Shown: positions 38,818 to 48,402, numbered from the stretch's first letter. The stretch is DNA of 64,000 nt from Synechococcus sp. LTW-R (GCF_014217875.1 NZ_CP059060.1:1488001-1552000), one strand, 5' to 3'. Notes: generated by a model from the sequence alone, not told the origin. Numbers and translations: made by a program.

Positions 38818-39223
38818 GGAAGGTCAGGAAATGACCTGCACGGGGCAGGAAGGGATAAGAAATGACGCGCCGAACGCAGTGCGTTGGCCTGAGACAGAGA
38901 TCTGATCGCGGCATCGCCGATGCCGGGTGACTCCTGCCAGTGGGATGTGAGAAAAGCTCAGAACACGACGCCGAGGCTGAAGCTGCGGCGAAAGAGGGGG
39001 GCGTTGAACCAGCGAGGTTGAACGCGAAAGAGTTGCGGGTGCCAATTGGTGCCCGTCTGAACAGCGCCGCCTTAAGCGACTTTCAGGAAGGGAAACTCGT
39101 GAAAGCTGCTGAGGAAGTTCCACTCGCTCGCCATCAACATCGGTTGACGGGGCGAAGGAGAGATCAACGAACCGACTTCGGTCAAGGATCTGCTGTCCTG
39201 ATCGCAAGCTAGCACGGTTGATT
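38818..39223 (-). other. Leader region upstream of rne
   Basis: About 405 bases separate the radical SAM gene stop from the rne ATG, with no convincing frame on either strand; the 90- and 127-codon frames found there are Arg/Ser-biased and motif-free. Long rne leaders are cleaved by RNase E itself for autoregulation in several bacteria, so this may serve that role. No T-rich terminator is seen, leaving the upstream gene free to read through. Confidence 0.45.
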
Positions 39224-41887
39224 TCAAGAGTCAGAAGGGCTTTGGAGCAGTAACGATTGGCGCCGCAGGCCCACCAGCGCCAAGGGCCGAGCCAAGCGTC
39301 CCGCGAACCATTGCTGCAGCTGTTCCGGCTTCAAACTGCGGCCGGCAGGATCCACCACTGCGCTGTAGCGAAGCCCCTGAAGATCGGGATCGTCGGCCGA
39401 ACGGGGAAGCAGCTCCAGCGCGCTCAGGTAAGGCCTGAGGTCCCGTTGCCGAGGCCGCCCCTTCTTATCGGTGTCCTCCCAAATCCAGCTCTCCTGGGCC
39501 AACAGACCCGCCGCCGCCGCCGCCCATTCCTCGGACGTCGCCTTGGCCTGGCCGTGCTCCACCCGCCACTGGGCGACCCAGATCGCACCAGAGAGCTCCT
39601 GCGAGAGGCTGGAACCAAAGACCTCCACGGGCTGGACCTCGAGCAGCGCGAAGCCGGGGGGCAGTTGGCGCTGGAGCTGCTGGCGAGCCGGCTCCGGATC
39701 CAACGGAGCCGTGAACTCGACATCCATCCATTCCCCATCCGCTTCGGCGCCCAGGGGCAAAGCCAAAGCGAACTGCACCCGCGGCAAGGGGTGGAAGCCT
39801 CCGGTAAAGCTCACGGGCAGCCCCGAGCGGCGCAGGGCGCGCTCCATCAGGCGCACCAGATCCAGGTGGCTGAGCAAAGCCAAGGACCCCGTCTTGGCAA
39901 AGCGGAAGCGGAGGCGTTGGATCCGCTCGCTGGCGGGAGGACGCTGGGGAAGGGGCTCCGGAATCGCAGGCGGGGCGACCACCACGTTGTGGCCCAACTC
40001 GGGGCCGCAAACCCCGCAGCTGCTGCAGCCCTCAAAGGAGCAGTCCGGCACCACGGCCGCCGCCAGGGCGTTGCGCAGGTCCTCAGCCAGCCAGCGTTTC
40101 TCCACCCCTGAATCGATGTGATCCCAGGGCAGGGGCTGGGCGCAGAAGGCCGCTAGGTCGCTTGGGTCCATGCCCTCGGCGGAACTCCACTCCCCCATCT
40201 CGTGCTCGCGGTAACGCCCGCCCAACTCCGCCGCCTCGATGGCATCGGTCCAGGCCTGATAGGTGCGGTGGGCGGCTTCGAACCAGGCATCCAGCCCCGC
40301 ACCAGCCCGCCAAGCCGCCTCGATCACAGGCGCGAGACGGCGATCTCCCCGCCCAACAAAGTCCTCCATCGCCGAAAGGCGCACATCGGTGAAATTCGTC
40401 TTCAGGCCACGCAACTGGCGCAGAGCGTCGCGCAGCAGCTGCTGACGGCGCACGAATTCAGCCGTGCTGACGCTGTGCCACTGGAACGGGGTGTGAGGCT
40501 TGGGCGTGAAGTTGCTGATGGTCAGGTTGAGCTCCAACCGTCCCAGGTCCCGGCACTGCTGCTGCAACGACCGGCAGGTCTCGGCGATGCCCAGAACGTC
40601 GGCATCCGTTTCACCGGGCAGGCCGATCATGAAATAGAGCTTGATCTTGCGGTAGCCGCTCTCCATGGCGGTGCGAATGCCCCGCAGCAGCTCAGCATCC
40701 GTGAGCCCCTTATTGACGATGTCCCGCAAACGCTGGGTGCCGGCCTCGGGCGCGAAGGTCAGACCAGCCCGTCGGGTGCCGCCCAGGATGTGGGCAATAT
40801 TGCTGTCGAAGCGATCAACCCGCTGACTCGGCAGGGTCAAGGTGACGTTCTTGTCCGCCAGGCGGTTGCGCAACTCCACCCCCACCGCGGGCAGCGCCAA
40901 ATAGTCCGAGCAGCTCAGCGAGAGCAGGGAGAAGTCGGAATACCCCGTACGCTCCATGCCTGTCTCAATGGCCTCCACCACGGCCTGCGGTTCCGCGTCC
41001 CGGGCCGGACGGGTGAGCATCCCCGGCTGGCAGAAGCGACAACCGCGGGTGCAGCCGCGGCGGATTTCGACGGTGAGACGGTCGTGCACCGTCTCGATGT
41101 GGGGGACCAGACCCATCGCGTAGTGGGGCATGGGCGTCGCGGTGCGGCGCATGACCCGCTTGGGCACCCCCGGATGCAGCGGCTGCTGGCTCACCCCATC
41201 GGGACCCGGCCCGTAGAGGGATGGGACATAGACCCCCGGCACCTGGACCAGGTCCCGCAACAAGGCACTGCGGCTCAGCCCCGCAGCCTTGGCCTCGGCC
41301 ACCACCAGACCCAGCTCTGGCAACACCTCTTCGCCATCGCCCAGCACGATGAAATCGAAGAACGCCGCGAAGGGCTCCGGGTTGCTGGTGGCGGTGGGAC
41401 CGCCGGCAAAGATCAGGGGAGGGGCGGCTGGATCCGCAAGGGGCAGATCGCCGCGATCGGCGGCCCGAATCGGCACATGGGCCAACTCCAACATCGCCAG
41501 GATGTTGGTGGCTCCCAACTCGTAACTGAGGGAGAAGCCGAGGATGTCGAAGGCAGGCAGCGGCCGGCGACTTTCCACGGCAAAGAGGGGCGCTCCCCGC
41601 TCGCGCAAGCGGTCCGCGAGATCCGGACCGGGCAGATAACTGCGGTCACAGATCTGCCCAGGGACGCTGTTGAGAATGGAATAGAGAATGATGTGGCCGG
41701 TGTTGCTGGAGCCGACCTCGTAGATCTCGGGGTAGGTGAGGGCCCAGCGCACGGCAGCGGCGGGCCAGACCTGATCCCAGTCCCGCTCCTCCACCCCCAG
41801 TTCATTGCCGAGATAGCGGCCCGGCTTGGCAATGCTGCGATCCACCAGGGCGTCGAAATCCACCGGTGCATCGAAAACGGTGGTCAC
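39224..41887 (-). CDS. B12-binding-type radical SAM protein fused to DUF2344 (TIGR03960/TIGR03936)
   Basis: From the GTG ending at 41887 the product is 887 residues. An N-terminal B12-binding-like domain (about 50-230) is followed by a radical SAM core with CTRGCRFCQPG (about 280-290) and EAGTQRLRDIVNKG. After a Cys-containing linker (CSFEGCSSCGVCG) comes a DUF2344 domain (about 685-850) with RLRFAKTG-like RFRFAKTGSLALLSHLDLVR. The substrate is not known. In many bacteria the DUF2344 module is next to an rne/rng gene, as here, hinting at RNA-related chemistry. The frame is open upstream to 41971 but the B12 domain begins later. Confidence 0.88.
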   Translation of the reverse strand: MTTVFDAPVDFDALVDRSIAKPGRYLGNELGVEERDWDQVWPAAAVRWALTYPEIYEVGSSNTGHIILYSILNSVPGQICDRSYLPGPDLADRLRERGAPLFAVESRRPLPAFDILGFSLSYELGATNILAMLELAHVPIRAADRGDLPLADPAAPPLIFAGGPTATSNPEPFAAFFDFIVLGDGEEVLPELGLVVAEAKAAGLSRSALLRDLVQVPGVYVPSLYGPGPDGVSQQPLHPGVPKRVMRRTATPMPHYAMGLVPHIETVHDRLTVEIRRGCTRGCRFCQPGMLTRPARDAEPQAVVEAIETGMERTGYSDFSLLSLSCSDYLALPAVGVELRNRLADKNVTLTLPSQRVDRFDSNIAHILGGTRRAGLTFAPEAGTQRLRDIVNKGLTDAELLRGIRTAMESGYRKIKLYFMIGLPGETDADVLGIAETCRSLQQQCRDLGRLELNLTISNFTPKPHTPFQWHSVSTAEFVRRQQLLRDALRQLRGLKTNFTDVRLSAMEDFVGRGDRRLAPVIEAAWRAGAGLDAWFEAAHRTYQAWTDAIEAAELGGRYREHEMGEWSSAEGMDPSDLAAFCAQPLPWDHIDSGVEKRWLAEDLRNALAAAVVPDCSFEGCSSCGVCGPELGHNVVVAPPAIPEPLPQRPPASERIQRLRFRFAKTGSLALLSHLDLVRLMERALRRSGLPVSFTGGFHPLPRVQFALALPLGAEADGEWMDVEFTAPLDPEPARQQLQRQLPPGFALLEVQPVEVFGSSLSQELSGAIWVAQWRVEHGQAKATSEEWAAAAAGLLAQESWIWEDTDKKGRPRQRDLRPYLSALELLPRSADDPDLQGLRYSAVVDPAGRSLKPEQLQQWFAGRLARPLALVGLRRQSLLLQSPSDS

Positions 41888-41997
41888 AGCAGCAGGCCTG
41901 GCACTGTCTTGATCGTATGCAGAGGCACCCCCAGGGGGCCCCCTCCGCATAGGACAATCCGGCCAGTACAACCGGGCCCGCGCGGCCCCTCGGTGAG

Positions 41998-43248
41998 ATG
42001 GCCCAGGTCAACGGCAACTACCTCAAGCTCAAAGCGGGCTACCTCTTCCCGGAGATCGCTCGTCGCGTCAAGGCCTTCAGCGAAGCCAATCCCACCGCTC
42101 CGATCATTCGCCTGGGCATTGGCGATGTCACCGAGCCGCTACCGGAGGCCTGCCGCAACGCCATGAAGTCGGCCATCGACGAGATGGGGACCCGTGAAGG
42201 CTTCCACGGGTACGGCCCCGAGCAGGGCTACGCCTGGCTACGCGAGAAGATCGCCAGCCACGATTTCCAAGCCCGCGGCTGCACCATCAGCGCCGAGGAG
42301 ATCTTCGTCTCCGACGGCTCCAAGTGCGATAGCTCGAACATCCTCGACATCCTTGGCACCGGCAACCGCATCGCCGTCACGGATCCCGTCTACCCGGTGT
42401 ACGTCGACAGCAACGTCATGGCAGGCCGCACGGGTGATGCCGATGACGCCGGCCAGTACGGCGGTCTGACCTACCTACCCATCAGCGCCGACAACGGCTT
42501 CACGGCCCAGATCCCCAGCGAGAAGGTGGATCTGATCTACCTGTGCTTCCCCAACAACCCCACCGGTGCGGTGGCCTCCAAGGAGCAGCTCAAGGCCTGG
42601 GTTGACTACGCCCGAGCCAACGACGCCTTGATCCTGTTTGACGCGGCCTATGAGGCCTTCATTCAGGACCCCTCGCTGCCCCACTCCATCTATGAGATCG
42701 AGGGCGCCCGCGAATGCGCCATTGAGTTCCGCTCCTTCTCCAAGAACGCCGGCTTCACCGGCACCCGCTGCGCCCTGACCGTGGTGCCCCGCGGCCTGAT
42801 GGGCACGGCGGCCAACGGCGAAAAGGTGGAACTCTGGGGCCTCTGGAACCGCCGCCAGTGCACCAAGTTCAACGGTGTCAGCTACATCGTTCAGCGGGGC
42901 GCCGAAGCGGTCTACTCCGCTGAAGGTCAGGCCCAGGTGAAGGGGCTGATCAGCTTCTACATGGAGAACGCCGCCATCATTCGCCGCGAACTCAGCGCTG
43001 CAGGCCTGACGGTCTACGGCGGCGAGCAGGCCCCCTACGTCTGGATCAAAACCCCCGCAGGCGTTGATTCCTGGGGCTTCTTCGATCTGCTCCTCAACAA
43101 GGCCAACGTGGTCGGCACCCCCGGCAGTGGTTTTGGTGCCGCCGGCGAGGGCTACTTCCGTCTTTCGGCCTTCAACAGCCGCGAGAACGTCAATGAAGCC
43201 ATGCGCCGGATCAAGGAAGCCCTGACCCCCACCGCAGCTGCGGCCTAA
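41998..43248 (+). CDS. dapL: LL-diaminopimelate aminotransferase
   Basis: DapL is a PLP enzyme that converts tetrahydrodipicolinate directly to LL-diaminopimelate, the short lysine/peptidoglycan route used by cyanobacteria, plants and chlamydia. The 416-residue product begins [20 protein letters not shown] and has the class I aminotransferase pattern: [29 protein letters not shown], the PLP lysine in [13 protein letters not shown] and [12 protein letters not shown]. Length is normal. The next gene is clpS, 27 bases on, the same strand. No oddities seen. Confidence 0.96.
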   Translation: MAQVNGNYLKLKAGYLFPEIARRVKAFSEANPTAPIIRLGIGDVTEPLPEACRNAMKSAIDEMGTREGFHGYGPEQGYAWLREKIASHDFQARGCTISAEEIFVSDGSKCDSSNILDILGTGNRIAVTDPVYPVYVDSNVMAGRTGDADDAGQYGGLTYLPISADNGFTAQIPSEKVDLIYLCFPNNPTGAVASKEQLKAWVDYARANDALILFDAAYEAFIQDPSLPHSIYEIEGARECAIEFRSFSKNAGFTGTRCALTVVPRGLMGTAANGEKVELWGLWNRRQCTKFNGVSYIVQRGAEAVYSAEGQAQVKGLISFYMENAAIIRRELSAAGLTVYGGEQAPYVWIKTPAGVDSWGFFDLLLNKANVVGTPGSGFGAAGEGYFRLSAFNSRENVNEAMRRIKEALTPTAAAA

Positions 43249-43275
43249 GGAGCTGCCTAAAGTCCCTACCTCGTC

Positions 43276-43614
43276 ATGCCGGAGCTGATCAGGATGATCC
43301 GATCAACTCAGGCGCCTGGCCGCGAAAGCGGTGGCGCCGCTGTGATGGAGAAAGCGCCGGAGCGGGTGCGCAAACCCTCGCCCCGCTACAAGGTGCTGCT
43401 CCACAACGACCCGGTGAACACCATGGAATACGTGGTGTCCACCCTGCGGCAGGTGGTGCCCTCCCTCAGTGAGCAGGACGCCATCGCCGTGATGATGGAG
43501 GCCCACAACACCGGTGTGGGCCTCGTGATCGTTTGCGATATCGAGCCGGCGGAGTTTTACAGCGAAACCCTCAAGGCCAAGGGCCTCACGAGCACGATCG
43601 AGCCCGAAGAGTGA
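43276..43614 (+). CDS. clpS: ATP-dependent Clp protease adaptor ClpS
   Basis: ClpS binds N-degron substrates and hands them to the ClpAP/ClpCP protease. The 112-residue product has a variable, polar N-terminal stretch (about 1-35), then YKVLLHNDPVNTMEYVVSTL and AIAVMMEAHNTGVGLV, which hold the conserved residues of the N-degron pocket (the HND and the later MEAH). Its stop overlaps the ATG of the CPBP protease gene (TGATG), so the two are translationally coupled. The alternative start at the internal ATG near residue 24 would give a shorter protein. Confidence 0.92.
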   Translation: MPELIRMIRSTQAPGRESGGAAVMEKAPERVRKPSPRYKVLLHNDPVNTMEYVVSTLRQVVPSLSEQDAIAVMMEAHNTGVGLVIVCDIEPAEFYSETLKAKGLTSTIEPEE

Positions 43615-44429
43615 TGGAGGCCCCCACCAGATCGACGTTGCACTGGTGGGGAACGCTCCTCTATGTGCCCGTGCTCTACGGGCTGGGTTGGTTGAGTGCC
43701 AGGCCTCTGGCGTTGCTCTTTCCCCAATGGCGCCCCGACCAGGTGGACCTGGCTGGGGTTGCCTTCGCGCTGGTGCTGCTGCTGCTCACCCTCCCTTGGC
43801 GCCTACGCCAGGGCTGGGGCGTTGAGCATCCCTGGCGGACGCTGGGGGTTGTCCTGCCTGCGGCGGCCGGCCTGCGCGCTTTCCTGCGGGGCTTGCTGAA
43901 AGCGGCCGGACTGCTCTTTGGCGTGGTGGTCGTCCTTCTGCTCAGTGGTCAAAGCCACTGGCAAGGCCAGATCACCTCAGGAGAACTCCTGAATGCCATC
44001 GCCCTGCTGCTGGGGGTGGGCTTTGCCGAGGAATTGCTCTTCCGGGGTTGGCTCTGGGGTGAGCTGGAGCTGCTCGGGGGGCGGCAGCGGGCGATCGGGC
44101 TGCAGGCCGCCTTCTTTGCCCTGGTGCATCCCTGGTATCAGCTTCCCGGCTTCGAAGCCATCGGCTTGCTGGTGGGGCTGGTGCTCCTAGGACTTGCCTT
44201 GGCCCTGCAACGACGCGCCGATCACGGTGCGCTGTGGGGCTCGGTGGGACTCCACGGCGGACTGGTCGGCGGCTGGTTTGCCCTCCAAGCCGGCCTGATC
44301 AGCGTGCCGGAGGCCGGTCCGGCCTGGCTGCTCGGTCCGGGAGGCGTCAGCCCCAACCCCATCGGCGGCTTGCTCGGCTGGGCAGGCCTGGCGGGCTTAA
44401 TCCTGGTACGTCGCCGCTGGTGGCGCTGA
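43614..44429 (+). CDS. CPBP-family intramembrane metalloprotease
   Basis: From the ATG at 43614 the product is 271 residues with about eight hydrophobic segments. The CPBP (Abi) signature is present: GFAEELLFRGWLWGELE (about residues 136-152), holding the EExxxR motif, followed by AAFFALVHPWYQL with the zinc histidine and a later SVGLHGGLVGGWF. Family members include type II CAAX prenyl protease-like enzymes and cyanobacterial proteins of unknown substrate. Its start overlaps the clpS stop. The 3' end lies 1 base before the stop of the convergent radical SAM gene. Confidence 0.88.
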   Translation: MEAPTRSTLHWWGTLLYVPVLYGLGWLSARPLALLFPQWRPDQVDLAGVAFALVLLLLTLPWRLRQGWGVEHPWRTLGVVLPAAAGLRAFLRGLLKAAGLLFGVVVVLLLSGQSHWQGQITSGELLNAIALLLGVGFAEELLFRGWLWGELELLGGRQRAIGLQAAFFALVHPWYQLPGFEAIGLLVGLVLLGLALALQRRADHGALWGSVGLHGGLVGGWFALQAGLISVPEAGPAWLLGPGGVSPNPIGGLLGWAGLAGLILVRRRWWR

Positions 44430-44430
44430 G

Positions 44431-46089
44431 TTAGCGGGTCGCCGTCGCCAAGGCCTTTCGGCCTTCAACGGGAGCGCGCAGCGCTTCTTCGAGGGGAGCG
44501 GTGCCGTAGTCGCGCTCGAGCAAATCCATCACGGTGCGACCGAAATCTGCGGGATTGCGCTCAAAGGCTTCCAAACAGATGCGGCCAAAGGTGCTGCCCA
44601 TCGGTTCAGGATTCCAAAGGAGTTGCCGCGCCGTCCAGGGCAGCATGCTCATCGGGTTGTAGCCGGGCTTAATCAGCCCCTGATCGAAGCCGTACTGCTC
44701 GAGATGGGTGTGGGGCTGCAGGCCGATGAAAAAGATCGCTGGCTCCACCTTGTCGGCGCCAAAAATCCGCTCCAGCTCGCGGTGGTAGGCGACGGTTTGG
44801 CGGATCGTCTCGGGCCGTTCGTCGATGACGTTGAACGAGTAGTTGACCGAGACGTGTTCCCGGAACCCGGCCTCGGCGAGCAGGCGGCAGTTCTCGAGGA
44901 CGGTACGCAGGTTGTAGCCCATCCGCATCTTGCGCACGAGCTCCTGGGATCCCGAGGTGATGCCGATCTCGAAGTAGTCCATGCCGGTCTCGACCATCAG
45001 CTGGGCGAGCTCGGCGTCGAGGTTGTCGGCTCGGATGTAGGCCGCCCAGCGAATATCGCTCCAGCCCTGGGCCTTCACCGCCCGCAGCAGCTCCTTGGCG
45101 TCGTCGATGTAGCGACGGGCCGGGATGAATTGGGCATCGGTGAACCAGAAACCGCGAACCCCGCGCCGATAGAGCTGATGCATCTCAGCGATCACCTCAT
45201 CGACGGGATTAACCCGGACCGCCTTGCCCTCAACGACCGTGTAGACGCAGTAGCAGCAGTTGTGGGGGCAGCCCCGCTTGGTCTGAACACCGACGTAGAA
45301 GTCGCCGCCGTCGAGGTACCAATCGAGCTGCGGCCAGATCGAGGCGATGTAGTCGTAGTCGCAGGCCGTCTTCTCCATGCCGGAGGGCTGCTCGTGAATC
45401 AGACCCGGCCGTGGCGCGTCTCCCGCCAGGAAACAGCGCTCGTTCGCGAGGGACTCCCCGCGCAGGAGCTTCTCCAACAGCGGCTCACCCTCACCGACGG
45501 AGACGACGGTGCCGCGGGGGAGACGTTTGCCGAGCTGTTCGTAGAAGACACTGACGGCGCCGCCGCCCAGAACCGCCTGGGCCCCGGGGTGATGGCGCCG
45601 CGCCCGCTTCAAGCCACGGCGCACCAGGCGCAGATTGCGCCAGAGCTCTCCATAGAACGAAGCCATCAGGCGTAAGCCGCCGAAGGCACCGCGCAGCCGG
45701 CGGACCGGATTCAGGGCGTAGAAGACCTCGAAGGAGTTCTGGAGCGGATTGCCACCGCGGCCATCCACCGGGGCATAGATCTGAATGTCCCGCCACGAGA
45801 ACACCAGAACCGTGGGCCGGAAGCTCTCGATGCGCTCCAGCAGGACAGCCTCGACATCCAAGAGTGGGACGGCCGCCAGATCAAGGATCTGCTGCGGCAA
45901 ATCCGGGAACTGCTTGTGCAGGTGATCGGCCAGGTAGACCGGCCCGATCGGAAAGATTGGATTGCAGGGGAGCCGCACGAGCAACACCCGCTGATCAGCT
46001 GGCGGTAGTGGTCTCAAGCTGCGACGCCCGTGGCGAAGTTGGACGCTAACAAGCAGCTGTTGCCCAACGTTGCTGGAGGGTTTGATCAA
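44431..46089 (-). CDS. B12-binding-domain radical SAM protein
   Basis: The 552-residue product has a B12-binding-like N-terminal domain (VLLVRLPCNPIFPIGPVYLA to about residue 215), the radical SAM motif in GCPHNCCYCVY (C-x3-C-x2-C, about 271-281) and EIGITSGSQELVRKMRMGY. The C-terminal region (about 450-550) is family-specific. The substrate is unknown. The longest frame starts with a TTG ending at 46089 and overlaps the cofG stop by 44 bases; a TTG ending at 46017 is an equally plausible start. Same strand as cofG; convergent with the CPBP protease gene. Confidence 0.82.
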   Translation of the reverse strand: MIKPSSNVGQQLLVSVQLRHGRRSLRPLPPADQRVLLVRLPCNPIFPIGPVYLADHLHKQFPDLPQQILDLAAVPLLDVEAVLLERIESFRPTVLVFSWRDIQIYAPVDGRGGNPLQNSFEVFYALNPVRRLRGAFGGLRLMASFYGELWRNLRLVRRGLKRARRHHPGAQAVLGGGAVSVFYEQLGKRLPRGTVVSVGEGEPLLEKLLRGESLANERCFLAGDAPRPGLIHEQPSGMEKTACDYDYIASIWPQLDWYLDGGDFYVGVQTKRGCPHNCCYCVYTVVEGKAVRVNPVDEVIAEMHQLYRRGVRGFWFTDAQFIPARRYIDDAKELLRAVKAQGWSDIRWAAYIRADNLDAELAQLMVETGMDYFEIGITSGSQELVRKMRMGYNLRTVLENCRLLAEAGFREHVSVNYSFNVIDERPETIRQTVAYHRELERIFGADKVEPAIFFIGLQPHTHLEQYGFDQGLIKPGYNPMSMLPWTARQLLWNPEPMGSTFGRICLEAFERNPADFGRTVMDLLERDYGTAPLEEALRAPVEGRKALATATR

Positions 46090-47050
46090 CCCGCGCGACC
46101 GTTCTCCTCAGGCCATGGGGCAAGCGCGGCCACCACTGGCGGTGGACACAGGTCCGGGGTGCGAGTTGCCGGCCGGACGCCTCCACCACCGCCCGCAGGG
46201 CTTCAACCCTTGGCTGCGGATAGGCCGGATTGATCACATCGGCCAGATCGATTCCGCCGAGGTCATCAATACCAGCGGCCAGCGCAGCCGGAAGCCCTTC
46301 CAGGGGCCAAAGGTTCGGGGGCGTCTGGAGATGGACCTCCGGCGGCAGCAACGCACGGGCCGCCGCAATCAGCTCCAACAGATCTCCCTGCTCCTGGGCA
46401 GTGAGGGCAACGGCGGAGGTGCCATCGGGGCGCCATGGCTGAAGGATCACCTCCTGAAGATGTCCCCACCGCAGCTGCAGATCGCGAAGGACTACAAGGG
46501 CATCCAAACGATCGGCACGGGTTTCACCCACCCCCAGCAAGAGTCCCGTCGTGAAGGGAATGCCCAAGCGGCCGGCCTGCTCGAGCTGGGCCAAGCGAAC
46601 CTCCAGCCGTTTACTGGGGGCGTGGGCATGCAACGGGGCGTAGGCCGGCCCAAGGCCTTCGAGCATCAAGCCAAGCGAGGGGTTGGAGCGGCCAAGGCAC
46701 GCCATCTCTCTGGCACTCAGGGGACCGGCATTGGTGTGGGGCAACCGTCCTTGAGCCAGGGCGAGCTGGCTGAACTGCAGTAGGCGGTCGAACCAGGCAC
46801 CGCGACGCGGCGAACCCGGGGCCTCCTCACCACTGAGGAGCAACACCTCGGCGGCATCCGGCCGCTGAGCAAGCTGGCGCTGAGCAACCTCAAGCGATAG
46901 AGGAACGGCTGAATCCGGATCAACGCGAAAGCTGCAGTAGCCGCAACGGTTGAAACAGCCGTGGGTGGGCACCAGCGTGACGCTGGGGCTCCAGGTGACG
47001 ACCGGAACAGATACCACCGGAGAAGCACTGAAAAGGGGAGCTGATGTCAC
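46046..47050 (-). CDS. cofG: FO synthase subunit CofG
   Basis: CofG is a radical SAM enzyme that, with CofH, makes the deazaflavin FO used by cyanobacterial photolyases. The 334-residue product has the motif CFNRCGYCSF (about 32-41), VLLLSGEEAPGSPRRGAW, the HTNAGPLS loop and LQPWRPDGTSA, as in CofG. The two proteins are separate genes in cyanobacteria; CofH is not in this window. The downstream radical SAM gene overlaps its end. The upstream side faces psbA with about 156 bases between. Confidence 0.9.
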   Translation of the reverse strand: MTSAPLFSASPVVSVPVVTWSPSVTLVPTHGCFNRCGYCSFRVDPDSAVPLSLEVAQRQLAQRPDAAEVLLLSGEEAPGSPRRGAWFDRLLQFSQLALAQGRLPHTNAGPLSAREMACLGRSNPSLGLMLEGLGPAYAPLHAHAPSKRLEVRLAQLEQAGRLGIPFTTGLLLGVGETRADRLDALVVLRDLQLRWGHLQEVILQPWRPDGTSAVALTAQEQGDLLELIAAARALLPPEVHLQTPPNLWPLEGLPAALAAGIDDLGGIDLADVINPAYPQPRVEALRAVVEASGRQLAPRTCVHRQWWPRLPHGLRRTVARVDQTLQQRWATAAC

Positions 47051-47085
47051 CGATTAGGAGCGCTGAGGGAGCCCGGAGCCTGAGA

Positions 47086-47128
47086 ACGCGTTAACGCGTC
47101 GCAATGTGGCGCAAACATCCGTTACATT
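47086..47128 (+). promoter_or_regulatory. Palindrome and candidate psbA control sites
   Basis: A perfect 14-bp palindrome ACGCGTTAACGCGT lies at 47086-47099 between cofG and psbA. Further on, GTTACATT (47121-47128) matches one HLR1 half-site of the RpaB regulator and overlaps TACATT, a weak -10-like sequence about 80 bases before the psbA ATG. A second half-repeat is not found. Motif and position only. Confidence 0.4.
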
Positions 47129-47206
47129 GGCGCTGGCAGGGCGGGTTACCGACCTGTCCTTCCCTAACCGCCAAGCGTTCGCGCAAGGCCTTTCTTTCCC
47201 GTACTC

Positions 47207-48286
47207 ATGACGACCACCATCCAGCAGCGCCAAGGCGCTTCTGCGTGGAACCAGTTCTGCGAGTGGGTCACCAGCACCGACAACCGCCTCTATGTGGGTT
47301 GGTTCGGCGTTCTGATGATTCCCTGCCTGCTGGCCGCCACCATCTGCTTCATCGTTGCGTTCATCGCAGCACCCCCCGTCGACATCGACGGCATCCGTGA
47401 GCCTGTTGCTGGCTCCCTGATCTACGGAAACAACATCATCTCTGGTGCTGTTATCCCCTCCAGCAACGCCATCGGCCTGCACTTCTATCCCATCTGGGAA
47501 GCCGCCAGCCTCGACGAGTGGCTGTACAACGGCGGTCCTTTCCAGCTGGTTGTTTTCCACTTCCTCATCGGCATCTACGCCTACATGGGTCGTGAGTGGG
47601 AACTCTCCTACCGCCTCGGCATGCGCCCCTGGATCTGCGTTGCTTACAGCGCACCCGTGGCTGCTGCTTCCGCAGTGTTCCTGGTGTATCCCTTCGGTCA
47701 GGGCTCCTTCTCGGACGCCATGCCCCTGGGCATCTCCGGCACCTTCAACTACATGCTGGTGTTCCAGGCTGAGCACAACATCCTGATGCACCCCTTCCAC
47801 ATGCTTGGTGTGGCTGGTGTGTTCGGTGGTTCCCTGTTCTCCGCCATGCACGGCTCCCTGGTGACCTCCTCCCTGGTGCGTGAAACCACCGAGAGCGAGT
47901 CCCAGAACTACGGCTACAAGTTCGGCCAAGAGGAAGAGACCTACAACATCGTGGCTGCCCACGGTTACTTCGGTCGCCTGATCTTCCAATACGCCTCCTT
48001 CAACAACAGCCGCAGCCTGCACTTCTTCCTGGCTGCCTGGCCTGTGGTTGGTATCTGGTTCACCGCCCTGGGCGTTAGCACCATGGCGTTCAACCTGAAC
48101 GGCTTCAACTTCAACCAGTCGATCCTGGATTCCCAGGGTCGTGTGCTGAACACCTGGGCTGACGTGCTGAACCGCGCCAACCTCGGTATGGAAGTGATGC
48201 ACGAGCGCAACGCTCACAACTTCCCCCTCGACCTGGCTGCTGCTGAGTCCACCCCCGTGGCTCTGACTGCTCCCGCCATCGGCTGA
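47207..48286 (+). CDS. psbA: Photosystem II D1 protein, E130 (D1:2) form
   Basis: D1 forms the PSII reaction center with D2, and binds P680, pheophytin, QB and the Mn4CaO5 cluster. The 359-residue product has all expected regions, and residue 130 is Glu ([11 protein letters not shown]) rather than Gln, the form named D1:2 and usually raised under high light. The C-terminus shows [13 protein letters not shown] followed by a 15-residue tail removed after Ala344. A terminator follows 51 bases downstream. It is not next to other psb genes, and marine picocyanobacteria usually have several copies. Confidence 0.98.
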   Translation: MTTTIQQRQGASAWNQFCEWVTSTDNRLYVGWFGVLMIPCLLAATICFIVAFIAAPPVDIDGIREPVAGSLIYGNNIISGAVIPSSNAIGLHFYPIWEAASLDEWLYNGGPFQLVVFHFLIGIYAYMGREWELSYRLGMRPWICVAYSAPVAAASAVFLVYPFGQGSFSDAMPLGISGTFNYMLVFQAEHNILMHPFHMLGVAGVFGGSLFSAMHGSLVTSSLVRETTESESQNYGYKFGQEEETYNIVAAHGYFGRLIFQYASFNNSRSLHFFLAAWPVVGIWFTALGVSTMAFNLNGFNFNQSILDSQGRVLNTWADVLNRANLGMEVMHERNAHNFPLDLAAAESTPVALTAPAIG

Positions 48287-48337
48287 GGCTGAACCCCAAG
48301 ATTCAGCTTCTTCTCGAACTTCGAGGAGTGTTGAATC

Positions 48338-48366
48338 AAAAGCCCCCGCTTTCGCGGGGGCTTTTT
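48338..48366 (+). terminator. Rho-independent terminator of psbA
   Basis: A 9-bp stem AGCCCCCGC/GCGGGGGCT (48341-48349 with 48354-48362, loop TTTC) is followed by TTTTG on the plus strand, 51 bases after the psbA stop. Confidence 0.93.
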
Positions 48367-48402
48367 GTTGTTTGGGCTTGCAGAGACCGACAGACTGCAG
48401 CG

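Noticed and set aside
38824-39207. 127-codon minus-strand frame in the rne leader
   Set aside because: Arg/Ser/Pro-biased, no motif; the stretch fits an untranslated leader better.
40202-42166. 654-codon plus-strand frame across the radical SAM gene
   Set aside because: Antisense to the radical SAM/DUF2344 coding sequence; no recognisable domain, and overlaps the start of dapL.
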